The notes under the pieces were generated by a model that saw only the letters and a program-made list of their open reading frames with translations, was not told the origin of the DNA and did no database searches. Shown here in pieces: positions 34,684 to 44,709 of a DNA stretch of 64,000 nucleotides; the stretch's first letter is position 1; every line of letters begins with the position of its first letter. A program made the position numbers and the translations under genes. Source of the stretch: Alphaproteobacteria bacterium (GTDB lineage Bacteria; Pseudomonadota; Alphaproteobacteria; GCA-2746255); the NCBI GenBank assembly GCA_021296325.1, contig JAGWAR010000006.1, positions 36,577 to 100,576 of the forward strand, in the 5' to 3' direction.

Positions 34684-35436
34684 ATGACGACGGCGAAACT
34701 GCAATCCGAAACGACGGGCGAAAGATTCCCGGCAAGGAATCTCGCGCAAGGCAAGGGGCCGAAACCTGAGCTTGGCCTGCCCATGGCGAAGCGCCTGCAG
34801 CCGTGGGAAGACCGCCTCCGGGGCGTGAGCCAGCTGACCCTGCTGGAACAGGCCCTGCGGATGGCGTCCGACGCCGAACGCCGGCTGGCCGCCCAGGCCG
34901 ACCGCATCGCCCGGCTCGAAGTGCTGACGATGACGGACGAATTGACTGGGCTCCTCAACCGCCGCGGCTTCGACGCCCAGCTCGGCCGCGCACTGGCCAC
35001 GGTCAACCGAAACGGATCGACCGGCATCCTGGCCATTTCCGACGTCGACAACTTCAAGGCCATCAACGATCACTACGGCCATCCGATCGGGGACGAGGTT
35101 CTGCGCGAACTCGCCCGGCGGATCCTGGCCAATGTGCGCGAAACGGACTACGTCGCCCGGATCGGCGGCGACGAATTTGCCGTGCTGATGGTTGAAACGG
35201 GCATTGCCTACGGCATGCGCCGGATCAATGCCTTGAGCCAGTTGATCGGGCGCAGCGTCGTAACCCTGAACGGTCATCGCATTCCGGTCCATGTCAGCTT
35301 CGGGATCGAATCCTTCGGTCCGGGCGACCGCAAAAAGGATCTAATCAGCCGGGCCGATGCCGCCATGTTCGACAACAAGCGGCGCAAGCCGGCCACCTCC
35401 AGTGCGCCAAGCGCATCGCTTGCCGGCAACCGCTAG
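34684..35436 (+). CDS. Diguanylate cyclase (GGDEF domain protein)
   Basis: A 250-residue cytoplasmic protein that probably makes cyclic di-GMP. The start ATG at 34684 has AAGGAAC upstream. The first ~70 residues are polar, followed by a coiled-coil-like stretch (ASDAERRLAAQADRIARLEV) that could drive dimerisation, then the GGDEF domain (MTDELTGLLNRRGFDAQLGR, SDVDNFKAINDHYGH, ARIGGDEFAVLMVE near 160). There is no receiver or membrane domain, so control may be mainly transcriptional. Its stop shares CTAG with the convergent SPOR gene. Confidence 0.9.
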   Translation: MTTAKLQSETTGERFPARNLAQGKGPKPELGLPMAKRLQPWEDRLRGVSQLTLLEQALRMASDAERRLAAQADRIARLEVLTMTDELTGLLNRRGFDAQLGRALATVNRNGSTGILAISDVDNFKAINDHYGHPIGDEVLRELARRILANVRETDYVARIGGDEFAVLMVETGIAYGMRRINALSQLIGRSVVTLNGHRIPVHVSFGIESFGPGDRKKDLISRADAAMFDNKRRKPATSSAPSASLAGNR

Positions 35437-36149
35437 CCCGCCTTTTCACAATTCAGCCCGACCCCCTCGACGCCGCACAGCTGCACGCGCCAAGGATGCG
35501 CCACGCCGGCCGCCTCCAGCCGCGTTCGCGCCGCCTCGATCTCGGTTTCCTCATAGGGGCCCGCCACCACCCGGTAGTAGCGCTCGCCGTTCAGGAAGAC
35601 GCTCACGATATAGGGGGAATGGGCCGCGTAGCGTTCAGCCACCTGCACCGCGTTGGTGCGGAAGCGATAGCTGCCAAGGGCGAGAAAGGTGGCCGTGACC
35701 CCGGGCGCGCCCGGATAGACCCAGCGCCGCTCCGCCGGCATGGGCGGGCCAAGCGCGGCGATTTCTTCCTTCTCCTCCGGCGCTTCCGGCTGCGAAGGCG
35801 ACACCGTTTCGACCGGTGGCGTCACGGATTCCTCGGACGCCGCCGGTGTCTCGACAAGGTTGATCGGCGCCGCCGCGCCCTCAAAGGCGCGTGTCTGTTC
35901 CGTCCCTTCCTCCGCGCGGCAGATGCTTTCACCCTGCACGGCCCGGTAAAGGGCGCAATCCTCCTGGGCCGCGAACGAGATAGCGTGATCGGAAACGGCG
36001 CGCCCGCTCACCGCGTAGGACATGCCGTCCGCGGCCAGGCTCGCCACCGTCACGGCGGGCGGCAGGGCGCACCCGGCGGCCAGGAACGGCAGGGTCATCG
36101 CCGCTGCCATGCCCACCGTTCGGCCGATTCGTTTCGCCATTCCGTCCAT
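35433..36149 (-). CDS. SPOR-domain lipoprotein
   Basis: A 238-residue protein starting at the ATG at 36149, with GTGGAG 6 bases upstream. The signal peptide ends in a clear lipobox (LPFLAAGCALPP), so it should be an outer or inner membrane lipoprotein. The middle is Pro/Glu/Thr/Ser-rich and probably unstructured. The C terminus (AVQVAERYAAHSPYIVSVFL, YYRVVAGPYEETEIEAARTR) is a SPOR fold, which binds denuded septal peptidoglycan. A perfect CtrA-like box lies 45 bases upstream, consistent with cell-cycle timing of a division protein. Confidence 0.85.
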   Translation of the reverse strand: MDGMAKRIGRTVGMAAAMTLPFLAAGCALPPAVTVASLAADGMSYAVSGRAVSDHAISFAAQEDCALYRAVQGESICRAEEGTEQTRAFEGAAAPINLVETPAASEESVTPPVETVSPSQPEAPEEKEEIAALGPPMPAERRWVYPGAPGVTATFLALGSYRFRTNAVQVAERYAAHSPYIVSVFLNGERYYRVVAGPYEETEIEAARTRLEAAGVAHPWRVQLCGVEGVGLNCEKAG

Positions 36150-36193
36150 CCGACTCCACCATCGAGGCTGCGCCCAAGCGTAGCGAGTGGCGC

Positions 36194-36208
36194 TTAACGT
36201 CTCGTTAA
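36194..36208. promoter_or_regulatory. Perfect CtrA-like binding box upstream of the SPOR lipoprotein gene
   Basis: TTAA-CGTCTCG-TTAA matches the CtrA consensus TTAA-N7-TTAA exactly. It is 45-59 bases upstream of the SPOR gene start, almost the same distance as the box upstream of divK. Confidence 0.6.
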
Positions 36209-36257
36209 GAATTAGCTCTAAGTTCAAGTGAATAAAGATAAAATCCCTGCCGTCCGG

Positions 36258-38042
36258 CTAGGATTTCTTGGGCGGCGGAACGACGCGCAGATGCAGTTCT
36301 GCAAGCCGTTCCTTCGTCACCGGCGCCGGCGCCTGCATCAGGGGGTCCTGGGCGTGCTGGTTCATCGGGAACAGGATGACCTCGCGGATGTTCGGCTCCC
36401 CGGCCAGCAACATGACGATGCGGTCGAGCCCCGGCGCCACGCCCCCATGGGGCGGCGCTCCGAATTTCAGCGCGTTCAGCATGCCGCCGAAGCGCGATTC
36501 GACCTCCTCCTGGGGGTAACCGGCAATGGCGAAGGCCTTGTACATGATTTCCGGCAGGTGGTTCCGGATGGCGCCGCTCGAAAGCTCGACCCCGTTGCAG
36601 ACGATGTCATACTGGTAGGCCTTGATGCGAAGGGGGTCCTCCTTCTCCAGCGCCTCCAGCCCCCCTTGCGGCATCGAAAAGGGGTTGTGGCTGAACTCGA
36701 CCTTCCCCGTTTCCTCGTCCAGCTGATAGAGCGGGTAGTCGGTGATCCAGCAGAACCGGAAGGCGCCCTTCTCCAGCAGCGCCAAATCGTGACCGAGCTT
36801 GTCCCGGACGACGCCGGCGAACTTGGCCGAGGCCGCCCTCGAATCGCAAACGAAGAAAAGGGCATCGCCATCCTTGACGCCGGCCGTCTCGCGTAAAATT
36901 TCAAGGCGCGCCGCATCCAGGAACTTGGCGATCGGCCCCTTCGCCGCTCCTTCCTCGAACACGATGTAGCCAAGGCCCGCCGCGCCCTCTTCCCGTGCCC
37001 ATTCGTTCAGCTTGTCGAAGAAGCTGCGCGGCCGCGAAGCGGTGTCGGGGCCGGGGATGGCGCGCACGACGCTGCCCTTCGCGATGGCGCCGGCGAAAAT
37101 CTTGAAGTCCGAGCCCTGAAAGGCCTCCGTCACGTCGAAGACGCGCAACGGGTTGCGCAAATCTGGCTTGTCCGTGCCGAAACGCTCAATCGCCTCCTCA
37201 TAGGGGATCTGCGGAAACGGCAGCGGGGTCACCGAACGGCCATCGGCGAATTCCTCGAACAGGTCATGCAGCACCGGCGCAACGGCCTCGAAGACGTCCT
37301 CCTGGGTCACGAAGGACATCTCGATGTCGAGCTGGTAGAACTCGCCGGGCGATCGGTCGGCGCGTGCGTCCTCGTCACGAAAGCAGGGCGCGATCTGAAA
37401 GTAACGGTCGAACCCGGCCACCATCAGAAGCTGCTTGTATTGCTGGGGCGCCTGGGGAAGCGCATAGAAACAACCCGGATGAAGCCGGCTTGGCACCAGA
37501 TAGTCGCGCGCGCCCTCCGGCGAGCTTGACGTCAGGATCGGCGTCTGGAATTCCGTGAAGCCGGCTTCCGTCATGCGGCGGCGCAGGCTGGTGACGATCG
37601 CCGTGCGAAGCAGCATGTTCGCGTGCACCTTTTCCCGGCGCAGGTCGAGGAAACGGTATTTGAGGCGCGTCTCTTCGGGGTAATCCATCTCGCTGTTAAC
37701 CTGCAGCGGCAGCATGTCAGCCATTGCCTGAACGGTGACGTCCTCGATGCGGACCTCGACGTCACCGGTGGGCAGTTCCGGGTTCACCGTATCTTCGGTG
37801 CGCGCCACAACCTTGCCGGTGACGGTGATGACGCTTTCCACACGCGCCTCCTCGGCGATCCGAAAGATCGGGCTCGTCGTCTCGATGACGCATTGGGAAA
37901 GCCCGTAATTGTCGCGCAGGTCGATAAAAAGCAGGCTGCCATGGTCGCGCTTGCGGTGGATCCAGCCGGAAAGCCGGACCGTCTCGCCCACATGGGAGGG
38001 CCGCAGATCGTTGCAGGTATGGGTTCGGTATGGGTGCATCAT
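36258..38042 (-). CDS. aspS: Aspartyl-tRNA synthetase
   Basis: A 594-residue class IIb synthetase of the long bacterial type with an inserted GAD domain. It starts [20 protein letters not shown] at 38042 with GGAGACGGAGG directly upstream. Class II motifs include [19 protein letters not shown] (motif 2) and [20 protein letters not shown] (motif 3). With gatCAB in the same window, this enzyme may be non-discriminating and also charge tRNA-Asn, but that cannot be read directly from the sequence. Confidence 0.96.
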   Translation of the reverse strand: MMHPYRTHTCNDLRPSHVGETVRLSGWIHRKRDHGSLLFIDLRDNYGLSQCVIETTSPIFRIAEEARVESVITVTGKVVARTEDTVNPELPTGDVEVRIEDVTVQAMADMLPLQVNSEMDYPEETRLKYRFLDLRREKVHANMLLRTAIVTSLRRRMTEAGFTEFQTPILTSSSPEGARDYLVPSRLHPGCFYALPQAPQQYKQLLMVAGFDRYFQIAPCFRDEDARADRSPGEFYQLDIEMSFVTQEDVFEAVAPVLHDLFEEFADGRSVTPLPFPQIPYEEAIERFGTDKPDLRNPLRVFDVTEAFQGSDFKIFAGAIAKGSVVRAIPGPDTASRPRSFFDKLNEWAREEGAAGLGYIVFEEGAAKGPIAKFLDAARLEILRETAGVKDGDALFFVCDSRAASAKFAGVVRDKLGHDLALLEKGAFRFCWITDYPLYQLDEETGKVEFSHNPFSMPQGGLEALEKEDPLRIKAYQYDIVCNGVELSSGAIRNHLPEIMYKAFAIAGYPQEEVESRFGGMLNALKFGAPPHGGVAPGLDRIVMLLAGEPNIREVILFPMNQHAQDPLMQAPAPVTKERLAELHLRVVPPPKKS

Positions 38043-38222
38043 CCTCCGTCTCCGGTGCCGGAGACTATACCATCGGCAAGTTTTCGGCGCTTCCCGCGAA
38101 CCCGGCCGCGACGGCGGGAACAGCGCATAAAACAATCTAGCTTGTCAAGGCGTCTCGATCACCCTTGACGACGGCAAGGGACTCCGCTTTCGCCGATACC
38201 CGTTTCCGTGTATAGCTCGCCC

Positions 38223-39374
38223 ATGCAGGTGATCACCGACACGGCCTCGCTCTCCAGGCTCTGCAAGCATCTCTCTACGGCCCAATACATCACCGTCGAT
38301 ACGGAATTCATCCGCGAGAAAACCTACTGGCCCAGGCTCTGTCTCGCCCAGGTGGCCGGTCAGGACGAAGTGGCGGCGATCGACCCCTTGGCGGCGGGGC
38401 TTGAGCTCGACCCGTTCCTCGAGCTGCTGGCCAACAAAAACGTGCTCAAGGTGTTCCACGCCGCCCGTCAGGACGTCGAAATTTTCTACCATCTGAACGG
38501 GACCATCCCCAACCCGCTGTTCGATACCCAGATCGCGGCGATGGCCTGCGGTTTCGGCGATTCGATCGCCTACGAAACCCTCGTCCGGCGATTGGCGAAC
38601 GCCCGCATCGACAAGGCGCAACGCTTCACGGATTGGTCGCACCGCCCCCTGACCAAGAAGCAGCTCGAATATGCGCTCGCCGACGTCACCCATCTGCGCA
38701 TCGTCTATGAAAAGCTCCACGCCAAGCTGAAAGCGACGAAACGGATGGGCTGGCTGGAAAGCGAGATGACCATCCTCACGGACCCCGCCACCTACTGCTC
38801 CGAGCCGGAAGATGCGTGGCGCCGGCTGAAGACACGGAACGCCAACCGGCGCTTCCTCGGCACCGTCCGCGAAATCGCCGCCCTGCGGGAAAGGATGGCC
38901 CAGGAACAGGACGTACCGCGCAACCGGGTCCTGCGCGACGACGCCATCCTCGAAATCGCCGCCCAGCAGCCGGAAGACCAGGACGATCTCCGCCGCTGCC
39001 GGGGGATCGGCAAGGCGGCCGAAAACCGTCTCGGCGAAGCCATTCTCGCCGCCGTCAAGACCGCCCGCGGCCTGCCCGAGGCGGCGCTGCCGCCCCAGCC
39101 AAAAACGCCGGGCAAGCCCGGCGGCATCGGCCCGACGGTCGATCTTCTGAAGGTGCTGCTCAAGATGAAATGCGAGGAGCACTCCGTCGCCCAGAAGCTC
39201 ATCGCCACCAGCGAGGAGATCGAGCGGATCGCCGCCGACGACGAGGCCGACGTGCCGGCCCTGCGCGGCTGGCGGCGGGAGGTCTTCGGCGCCGCGGCGC
39301 TCGACCTGAAACACGGAAAGATCGCGCTGGCCATCGAGAAGGGGCAGGTGCGCCTCACCCCTGCGAAGGGCTAG
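38223..39374 (+). CDS. rnd: Ribonuclease D
   Basis: A 383-residue DEDDy 3'-5' exoribonuclease for tRNA end maturation. The start is taken as the ATG at 38223 (MQVITDTASLSRLCKHLSTA). Exo motifs are ITVDTEFIREKTYWPRLCL (D-x-E), VFHAARQDVEIFYH (Asp) and KKQLEYALADVTHL (Tyr/Asp). An HRDC-like domain follows (RVLRDDAILEIAAQQPED). It is divergent from aspS and shares a CTAG stop with the convergent hdaA gene. Confidence 0.93.
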   Translation: MQVITDTASLSRLCKHLSTAQYITVDTEFIREKTYWPRLCLAQVAGQDEVAAIDPLAAGLELDPFLELLANKNVLKVFHAARQDVEIFYHLNGTIPNPLFDTQIAAMACGFGDSIAYETLVRRLANARIDKAQRFTDWSHRPLTKKQLEYALADVTHLRIVYEKLHAKLKATKRMGWLESEMTILTDPATYCSEPEDAWRRLKTRNANRRFLGTVREIAALRERMAQEQDVPRNRVLRDDAILEIAAQQPEDQDDLRRCRGIGKAAENRLGEAILAAVKTARGLPEAALPPQPKTPGKPGGIGPTVDLLKVLLKMKCEEHSVAQKLIATSEEIERIAADDEADVPALRGWRREVFGAAALDLKHGKIALAIEKGQVRLTPAKG

Positions 39375-40042
39375 TTCTCGCCTCCCAGAACCTCGCGAAC
39401 GAACGGCACGGTGACACGGCGCCGGCGCGCCAGGGCTTCCTGGTCAAGCGCCTCGACGGTGGCGCGCGCCGTAGCGAAGGAGCGCTCGATCCGGCTTAAG
39501 AGATAGGCGATCACCTCTTCCCCGACGCCGATCTGGCGATCGTTGAAAAGCTTGACCAGCACGGCGGCAAAGAGCCGGTCATCGGGAGGGCCCATGCGCA
39601 CGGCCGGCAGCGCCACCAGGCGCGAGCGCAAATCCGCCAGCGCGATGGTCCAGCGCGCCGGCGCCTCCCGCTCCGTCAGAAGCAGATGCCCCTTCCGTTC
39701 GGCCAGCACGTTGTAAAGGTGAAACAGCGCGCTTTCGTCACAGCCCGCGCCCGCCCCTTCGACGATGCAGGCCTTCGCCTCCTTCAGGATTTCGCGGGGC
39801 TCGACCCCGCCAAGCGCTTTCGCCTCCACCAGCGGCGCACCGCTTTTCGCCTGCCAGACATGGGCCAGATGCGTCTTGCCGCACCCCGCCGGCCCGCACA
39901 GCACCAGGCCCTGCCCCGGCCAATCCGGCCAGCGGTCGATCCAGGCGACGGCCGCCTCGTTCGAAGGCGCGATCAGGAAATCCTCGTCCCCGAAGGCCGT
40001 GCGGTGGCCAAGGTCGAGCGGAAGCTGCAGGGCACCGGTCAC
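39371..40042 (-). CDS. hdaA: DnaA-related regulator of replication initiation (HdaA/Hda type)
   Basis: A 223-residue AAA+ protein lacking the DnaA DNA-binding domain. The N-terminal QLPLDL (residues 6-11) is a beta-clamp-binding motif, followed by Walker A CGPAGCGKTHLAH and a DnaA-like sensor region. Hda/HdaA, on the loaded clamp, stimulates DnaA-ATP hydrolysis and prevents re-initiation. It starts at a GTG overlapping the stop of the upstream permease gene (GTGA). Confidence 0.9.
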   Translation of the reverse strand: MTGALQLPLDLGHRTAFGDEDFLIAPSNEAAVAWIDRWPDWPGQGLVLCGPAGCGKTHLAHVWQAKSGAPLVEAKALGGVEPREILKEAKACIVEGAGAGCDESALFHLYNVLAERKGHLLLTEREAPARWTIALADLRSRLVALPAVRMGPPDDRLFAAVLVKLFNDRQIGVGEEVIAYLLSRIERSFATARATVEALDQEALARRRRVTVPFVREVLGGEN

Positions 40043-41091
40043 GATCTGCCCGAATAGTAGTCGCTCGCCAGGTAGCGTTCGATCCCGAACCGGGCCATGA
40101 CCCCGATGACCGCCGCGACCGGCACCGCCAGCAACAGCCCCAGGAAACCGCCGACGGCGGCCCCGGCAAACAGCGCGAAGATAACCCAGACCGGGTGCAG
40201 CCCGACCCGTTCGCCGACCAGCTTCGGCGTCACGAAGTTTCCCTCGATCACCTGCCCGGCGAGAAAGATGCCGCCGACGATCGCCACCGGCAGCCAGTCC
40301 GAGAACTGGAGCAGTGCCAGCGTCATGCCGATGGCAAACCCGATCAGCATGCCAAAATAGGGAATGAACGAAAGCAATCCCGTTCCCAAACCGACGATCA
40401 GTCCGAAATCAAGACCGGCCAGCGTCAACCCGATGCCGTAGAAAAGTCCCAGCAGGACGCAAACCGTTGCCTGGCCACGGATGAAGCCGGCTAGCGTACG
40501 GTCGATTTCCCGAAGCTGCGCCCGGATGACGCCGGCCTGCGCCTGCGGCAGCCAGCCGTTCACCCGCGCCACGATCCGGTCCCAGTCGCGCAGCAGATAG
40601 AAGATGACGATCGGCGTCACCAACAGCAGCGAGATCAGGTTGAAAATCGCGACCCCGCCACTGAACAGGCTGCCGGCAAGGCTGCCCACCAGGCCCAGCA
40701 CCTTGCCCGCCTCGGCGCCGGCCGCAGCTTCCAGCTTGCCCACCATCTCCGGCGAAAGGCCCGCGAACAGATTGGTCAGGTACGGCACCAGCGTCTCGCG
40801 GATTTCCTGCAAATAACCCGGGACACGTTCGGCAAAGGTCGCAATCTGGTTTTCCAGAACCGGCCAGAACAACAGGAAGAAGACAAGGATGAGCACGTAG
40901 AAGCCGAACATGGCCAGAATCGCCGCCAGCGTCCGCGAACGCACCAGTGCCTCGAGGCGGTCGGCCACCGGGTCGAGAAAATAGGCGACGCCCAGCCCCA
41001 CCACGAAAGGCAGCAGGATATCCCGGAAGAGAAAGAGAAATGCGAGGACAAGAAGGGTCGCAACGCCCCAGAACCGAAGCGATCTGGCCAT
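40039..41091 (-). CDS. AI-2E family transporter (PerM-like)
   Basis: A 350-residue multi-pass membrane protein with about eight hydrophobic segments. LRFWGVATLLVLAFLFLFRD, FIPYFGMLIGFAIGMTLALL and the C-terminal VGFLGLLLAVPVAAVIGV-like region match the AI-2E/PerM family, whose members export small molecules or ions. It lies between the phosphatidyltransferase gene and hdaA; this order (PgsA-like, PerM, HdaA) is frequent in alphaproteobacteria. The substrate is unknown. Confidence 0.9.
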   Translation of the reverse strand: MARSLRFWGVATLLVLAFLFLFRDILLPFVVGLGVAYFLDPVADRLEALVRSRTLAAILAMFGFYVLILVFFLLFWPVLENQIATFAERVPGYLQEIRETLVPYLTNLFAGLSPEMVGKLEAAAGAEAGKVLGLVGSLAGSLFSGGVAIFNLISLLLVTPIVIFYLLRDWDRIVARVNGWLPQAQAGVIRAQLREIDRTLAGFIRGQATVCVLLGLFYGIGLTLAGLDFGLIVGLGTGLLSFIPYFGMLIGFAIGMTLALLQFSDWLPVAIVGGIFLAGQVIEGNFVTPKLVGERVGLHPVWVIFALFAGAAVGGFLGLLLAVPVAAVIGVMARFGIERYLASDYYSGRS

Positions 41092-41097
41092 TGGATT

Positions 41098-41649
41098 CTA
41101 CTCCTCCGATTCGGCCGCGCGCTGCGACCAGACGACAAGATAACACCCGCCCGAAAACAGGATCGACACCGCGACGAAATAGATAAGAAGTTCCGTCAAG
41201 GCAGCGACGGGAAGTTCAAGCCCGAGCCCGGCCAGAACGAACCCCGCCAGAAGAATCTGCGCCAGCGTGTTGAGCTTGCCGCTCAACAGCGGCTGCATCC
41301 GCAACTGGTTGGTCAGGCCCTGGAACACCATGGCGCCGCCGACGATGACCGCGTCCCGGAAAACGGCCAGCGTCACCAGCCACATCGGCAGATGTCCCTC
41401 CAGGCCGAGCACAATATAGACCCCCATCAACAGCGCCTTGTCCGCAATCGGATCGAGATAGGCGCCAAGGGTCGTGCGGGAATTCAACCGCTTGGCAATG
41501 AAGCCGTCGACGCCGTCCGAAAAGCTCGCCACGAGAAAAAGCCAGAAGGCGGTGGTGAAGGCCTGCTCCAGCAGCAGCCACAGCGTCAACGGCACGGCAA
41601 GCAGTCGGAACAGACTAATGACGTTGGGGATGGTGGCCACGCCGTTCAT
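41098..41649 (-). CDS. CDP-alcohol phosphatidyltransferase
   Basis: A 183-residue membrane enzyme. The family motif D-G-x2-A-(K/R)-x8-G-x3-D-x3-D is seen in DGVDGFIAKRLNSRTTLGAY followed by LDPIAD. It begins MNGVATIPNVISLFRLLAVP, which resembles PgsA-like enzymes and suggests phosphatidylglycerophosphate or cardiolipin-type synthesis. The exact alcohol cannot be settled. The stop is 6 bases before the permease gene, so the two are probably co-transcribed. Confidence 0.9.
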   Translation of the reverse strand: MNGVATIPNVISLFRLLAVPLTLWLLLEQAFTTAFWLFLVASFSDGVDGFIAKRLNSRTTLGAYLDPIADKALLMGVYIVLGLEGHLPMWLVTLAVFRDAVIVGGAMVFQGLTNQLRMQPLLSGKLNTLAQILLAGFVLAGLGLELPVAALTELLIYFVAVSILFSGGCYLVVWSQRAAESEE

Positions 41650-41671
41650 GATCGGATTTTCCCGCGTTCCT

Positions 41672-42814
41672 TCACGGCGCGCCCGGCGCGCTTTCCGCGC
41701 CTTCCCCCAGCTTCAGGACAAGCGCCTGCCCACCCTGATAGGGCTGGAAGGAAAGGACGAGATCGCTTTGCAGAAGCGCCCGCTGTAGCTGCATGCCACC
41801 CCCCTGGAACCTGAGCCGGACCCGCGCCTCTTCGCGGGAAAGGTAGACGAGCCGGCTTTCGAGGACGGAGGGGATGCGCTCCAGGCGCTTTTCGATTTTT
41901 AGCCAATCCTCCAGTCCCCGCAACGGGATAACCACCGTTACCTCGCCCTCATCCCCCGACTGCAGGAGATTGTCAAGTTTCCAGCTTTCCTCGATGCGGT
42001 GCAGGGTCTGCTCGACCGCCTGGCGCAGCAGCTCCTTTATGGATTCGCCGCCGGTCCCCACGAAACTCGCCACGTATACGTCGCCCCAGGCACCGGCGCC
42101 ATAGCGGCTCAGGCTCAAATAGACGGCCGGCAGGTTGAAGATGGTGTCCGTCGTCGAACGGACCTGGGCGACGAGGGTGGCCGTTGCCTCGTAGCGCTTC
42201 GAAATCGTGGCCAGGCGGTCCTGATCGCCAAGGGCGGCCTGCGCCGCGTCGATGGCGGTAACGTCCTCAAGGTCGCCAAGCGGAAGCACGAATGGCACCA
42301 ACCCGTCGCGTGGCGTTTGCGCCACCCATGTCTCGCGCCAGGGATTCGGGTCGCGCCATAACATGCGCTCCTCGCCGGAATCGAAAACCGGCAGCACCAG
42401 CACCGGCTTGCTGCGGGTCGTCGCATAGGGAATTTCATGCAACTGAAGCAGGTTCAGGAATGCCTCGCCCTTGAAATGAACCGTCAGCTTGGCGAGGTAG
42501 CGAATCCCGGACGTCTTTTCGTCGCGCACCTCGAAGGACCGTACCAGATTGGCGACGTCGTCCGGTTTGACTTCCGGCAGGCGAATACGGTCCTGGCGCA
42601 GCGTCAGCCGATTGAACAGACGCAGGAAGGCCTCGTACTGGCCCTCGGCAAGGGCCACCTTGCGCGCCTCGTCGGCGGTACGGGCCGTGGCGTCGACGGC
42701 CACGTCTTCCACGGTAAAGACATCCGCCGAGGCGGTGTGCGCCGTGACGGAAAAACCAAGCGCGACGGCGACCGCGAAAGCGGCCGCAAGGCGCCGAGTC
42801 GGACAAAGGGCCAT
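41672..42814 (-). CDS. DUF2066 domain secreted protein
   Basis: A roughly 380-residue protein with a Sec signal peptide ([20 protein letters not shown]). The start is taken at the ATG 42814; a GTG at 42850 is possible. The mature part begins [20 protein letters not shown] and includes [16 protein letters not shown]-like and [19 protein letters not shown] segments typical of DUF2066, a family with no agreed function that sits next to purM in many alphaproteobacteria. It is divergent from purM and upstream of the phosphatidyltransferase gene. Confidence 0.82.
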   Translation of the reverse strand: MALCPTRRLAAAFAVAVALGFSVTAHTASADVFTVEDVAVDATARTADEARKVALAEGQYEAFLRLFNRLTLRQDRIRLPEVKPDDVANLVRSFEVRDEKTSGIRYLAKLTVHFKGEAFLNLLQLHEIPYATTRSKPVLVLPVFDSGEERMLWRDPNPWRETWVAQTPRDGLVPFVLPLGDLEDVTAIDAAQAALGDQDRLATISKRYEATATLVAQVRSTTDTIFNLPAVYLSLSRYGAGAWGDVYVASFVGTGGESIKELLRQAVEQTLHRIEESWKLDNLLQSGDEGEVTVVIPLRGLEDWLKIEKRLERIPSVLESRLVYLSREEARVRLRFQGGGMQLQRALLQSDLVLSFQPYQGGQALVLKLGEGAESAPGAP

Positions 42815-42898
42815 TGCAAACCGTCGGCGATCAAGTATCTTCAGCGTCACAAGGCATGCTCAATTTCACCTACTATTACTATCACGGGCGGAACGGCC

Positions 42899-43963
42899 AT
42901 TAACAGCCGCACGTATAAAGGGGCAGGTGTCGATATCGAGGCCGGTGCGGCCCTCGTCGAAGCGATCAAACCGCTTGCCGGCGAAACCGCCCGGAAGGGA
43001 ATCCTCGGTGGCCTGGGTGGATTTGGCGGCCTTTTCGACCTGAAGGCCGCCGGCTTTTGCGACCCCCTCCTCGTCGCGGCGACGGACGGGGTGGGCACGA
43101 AGCTCCGCATTGCCATCGCCAGCGGACACCACGAAACGATCGGGATTGACCTTGTCGCGATGTGCGTGAACGACATCGTCGTTCAGGGCGCCCAGCCGCT
43201 TTTCTTTCTCGATTATTTCGCCACCGGTCGCCTCGACGTCGAAACCGCGAAACGCGTGCTCGGCGGCATCGCGAAAGGCTGCACCGAGGCGGGCTGCGCG
43301 CTGATCGGCGGCGAGACCGCCGAGATGCCCGACATGTACGGCGAGGCCGATTACGACCTTGCCGGCTTTGCCGTCGGCGCCGTCGAACGGCCTCGCCTGA
43401 TCACCGGCGAGACGGTAGCGGCCGGCGACGTCGTGCTCGGCCTGCAATCGAACGGGTTGCATTCGAACGGCTTCTCTCTCGTCCGCCAGATCGTCGCGGA
43501 TGCAAAACTTGCCTTCGGCGACGCCTGCCCCTTCGACGAAAGCCGAAGCCTCGGCGAAGCCCTGCTGCAACCGACCCGGATCTACGTGAAAAGCGTGCTG
43601 GACGCGCTCGACAACGGAAAGATAAAGGCGCTTGCCCATATCACCGGCGGCGGATTGGTCGAAAACATCCCGCGCGTCCTGCCCGCAGGCCTCACCGCCG
43701 ACATCGACGCCACCGCCTGGCCCTACCCGGCCCTGTTCCGCTGGCTGGCCAAAACGGGCGGGGTGCCGACCGCCGAAATGGCGCGCACGTTCAACTGCGG
43801 GATCGGCATGGTGGCGATCGTCGCGCCGGAAGGCGCCGACGCGGTGGCCGCCCGGCTTCGGGAAGGCGGCGAGATCGTCCACGCAATCGGTCGCATCGCC
43901 AAGGGCCGGGACGGGCCGGCAACCGTCCGGCTGAAAGGGATTGAAACGGCATGGATCGGGTAA
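42899..43963 (+). CDS. purM: Phosphoribosylformylglycinamidine cyclo-ligase, apparent ATT start
   Basis: A 354-residue AIR synthetase of purine synthesis. The family sequence starts at [20 protein letters not shown] and includes [40 protein letters not shown] and [16 protein letters not shown]. No ATG, GTG or TTG is in frame near the N terminus. An ATT at 42899 is the best start: it has GGGCGGA 6 bases upstream, and the resulting length fits the family. An out-of-frame ATG at 42856 would stop after 15 codons. The gene overlaps purN by 13 bases. Confidence 0.9.
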   Translation: MNSRTYKGAGVDIEAGAALVEAIKPLAGETARKGILGGLGGFGGLFDLKAAGFCDPLLVAATDGVGTKLRIAIASGHHETIGIDLVAMCVNDIVVQGAQPLFFLDYFATGRLDVETAKRVLGGIAKGCTEAGCALIGGETAEMPDMYGEADYDLAGFAVGAVERPRLITGETVAAGDVVLGLQSNGLHSNGFSLVRQIVADAKLAFGDACPFDESRSLGEALLQPTRIYVKSVLDALDNGKIKALAHITGGGLVENIPRVLPAGLTADIDATAWPYPALFRWLAKTGGVPTAEMARTFNCGIGMVAIVAPEGADAVAARLREGGEIVHAIGRIAKGRDGPATVRLKGIETAWIG

Positions 43964-44610
43964 GGGTCGGCGTCCTCATCTCCGGGCGCGGCAGCAATCT
44001 CGAGGCCCTGATGGCGGCTGCCAGGGCCCCCGACTACCCGGCCGAGATCGTGCTCGTCATCTCGAACGTCGCCGGGGCCAAGGGACTCGACCTTGCCACG
44101 CGCGCCGGCATCCCGACCCGGGTGATCTCCCACAAGGACTTCCCGGACCGCGCCGCCTTCGACGCGGCCCTCGACACGGCCCTGCGGGAAGCCGGTGCCA
44201 CGCTCGTCTGCCTGGCCGGCTTCATGCGCCTGCTTGGCGAAAAATTCGCCGAGGACTGGCGGGACCGGGTCCTCAACATTCACCCCTCGCTGCTGCCCGC
44301 TTTTCCCGGCCTCGATACCCACCGCAAGGTGCTGGAGGCCGGCGTCAAGATCAGCGGCTGCACGGTGCACATTGTGCGCCCGGAACTCGACGACGGGCCC
44401 ATTCTCGTCCAGGCGGCGGTGCCCGTCGCCGAGGGCGACACGCCCGAGTCGCTGGCGGCACGCATCCTCGAGTTGGAACCTCAATGCTACCCGCTGGCGC
44501 TTCGCCTGCTGGCTTCCGGCCAGGTCCGCATCCAGGGCAGGCGGGCAAGCCTTGCGGCCGCGTCTGCCGGAACCGGCCTCGTGAACCCGGCCGGGCCCAA
44601 GCGGCCCTAG
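43951..44610 (+). CDS. purN: Phosphoribosylglycinamide formyltransferase
   Basis: A 219-residue formyl-tetrahydrofolate-dependent enzyme of purine synthesis. [18 protein letters not shown] is the phosphate loop; [16 protein letters not shown] carries the catalytic Asn and His, and [20 protein letters not shown] the catalytic Asp. It starts inside the end of purM, which couples their translation. Confidence 0.95.
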   Translation: MDRVRVGVLISGRGSNLEALMAAARAPDYPAEIVLVISNVAGAKGLDLATRAGIPTRVISHKDFPDRAAFDAALDTALREAGATLVCLAGFMRLLGEKFAEDWRDRVLNIHPSLLPAFPGLDTHRKVLEAGVKISGCTVHIVRPELDDGPILVQAAVPVAEGDTPESLAARILELEPQCYPLALRLLASGQVRIQGRRASLAAASAGTGLVNPAGPKRP

Positions 44611-44709
44611 CCTGCGGGCCCATGCCCGAGGGTGTTCCCATAATCGGGATTCTGCGCTATATCAGCGGTCGAACCTGACCGCAGTTTTTCAAGCGAAGGA
44701 GCGGATTTG

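Noticed and set aside
42868-42885. TACTATTACTAT short repeat before purM as a possible phase-variation tract
   Set aside because: It is only about two copies of a 6-base unit, too short to slip efficiently, and it lies upstream of the most likely start codon.
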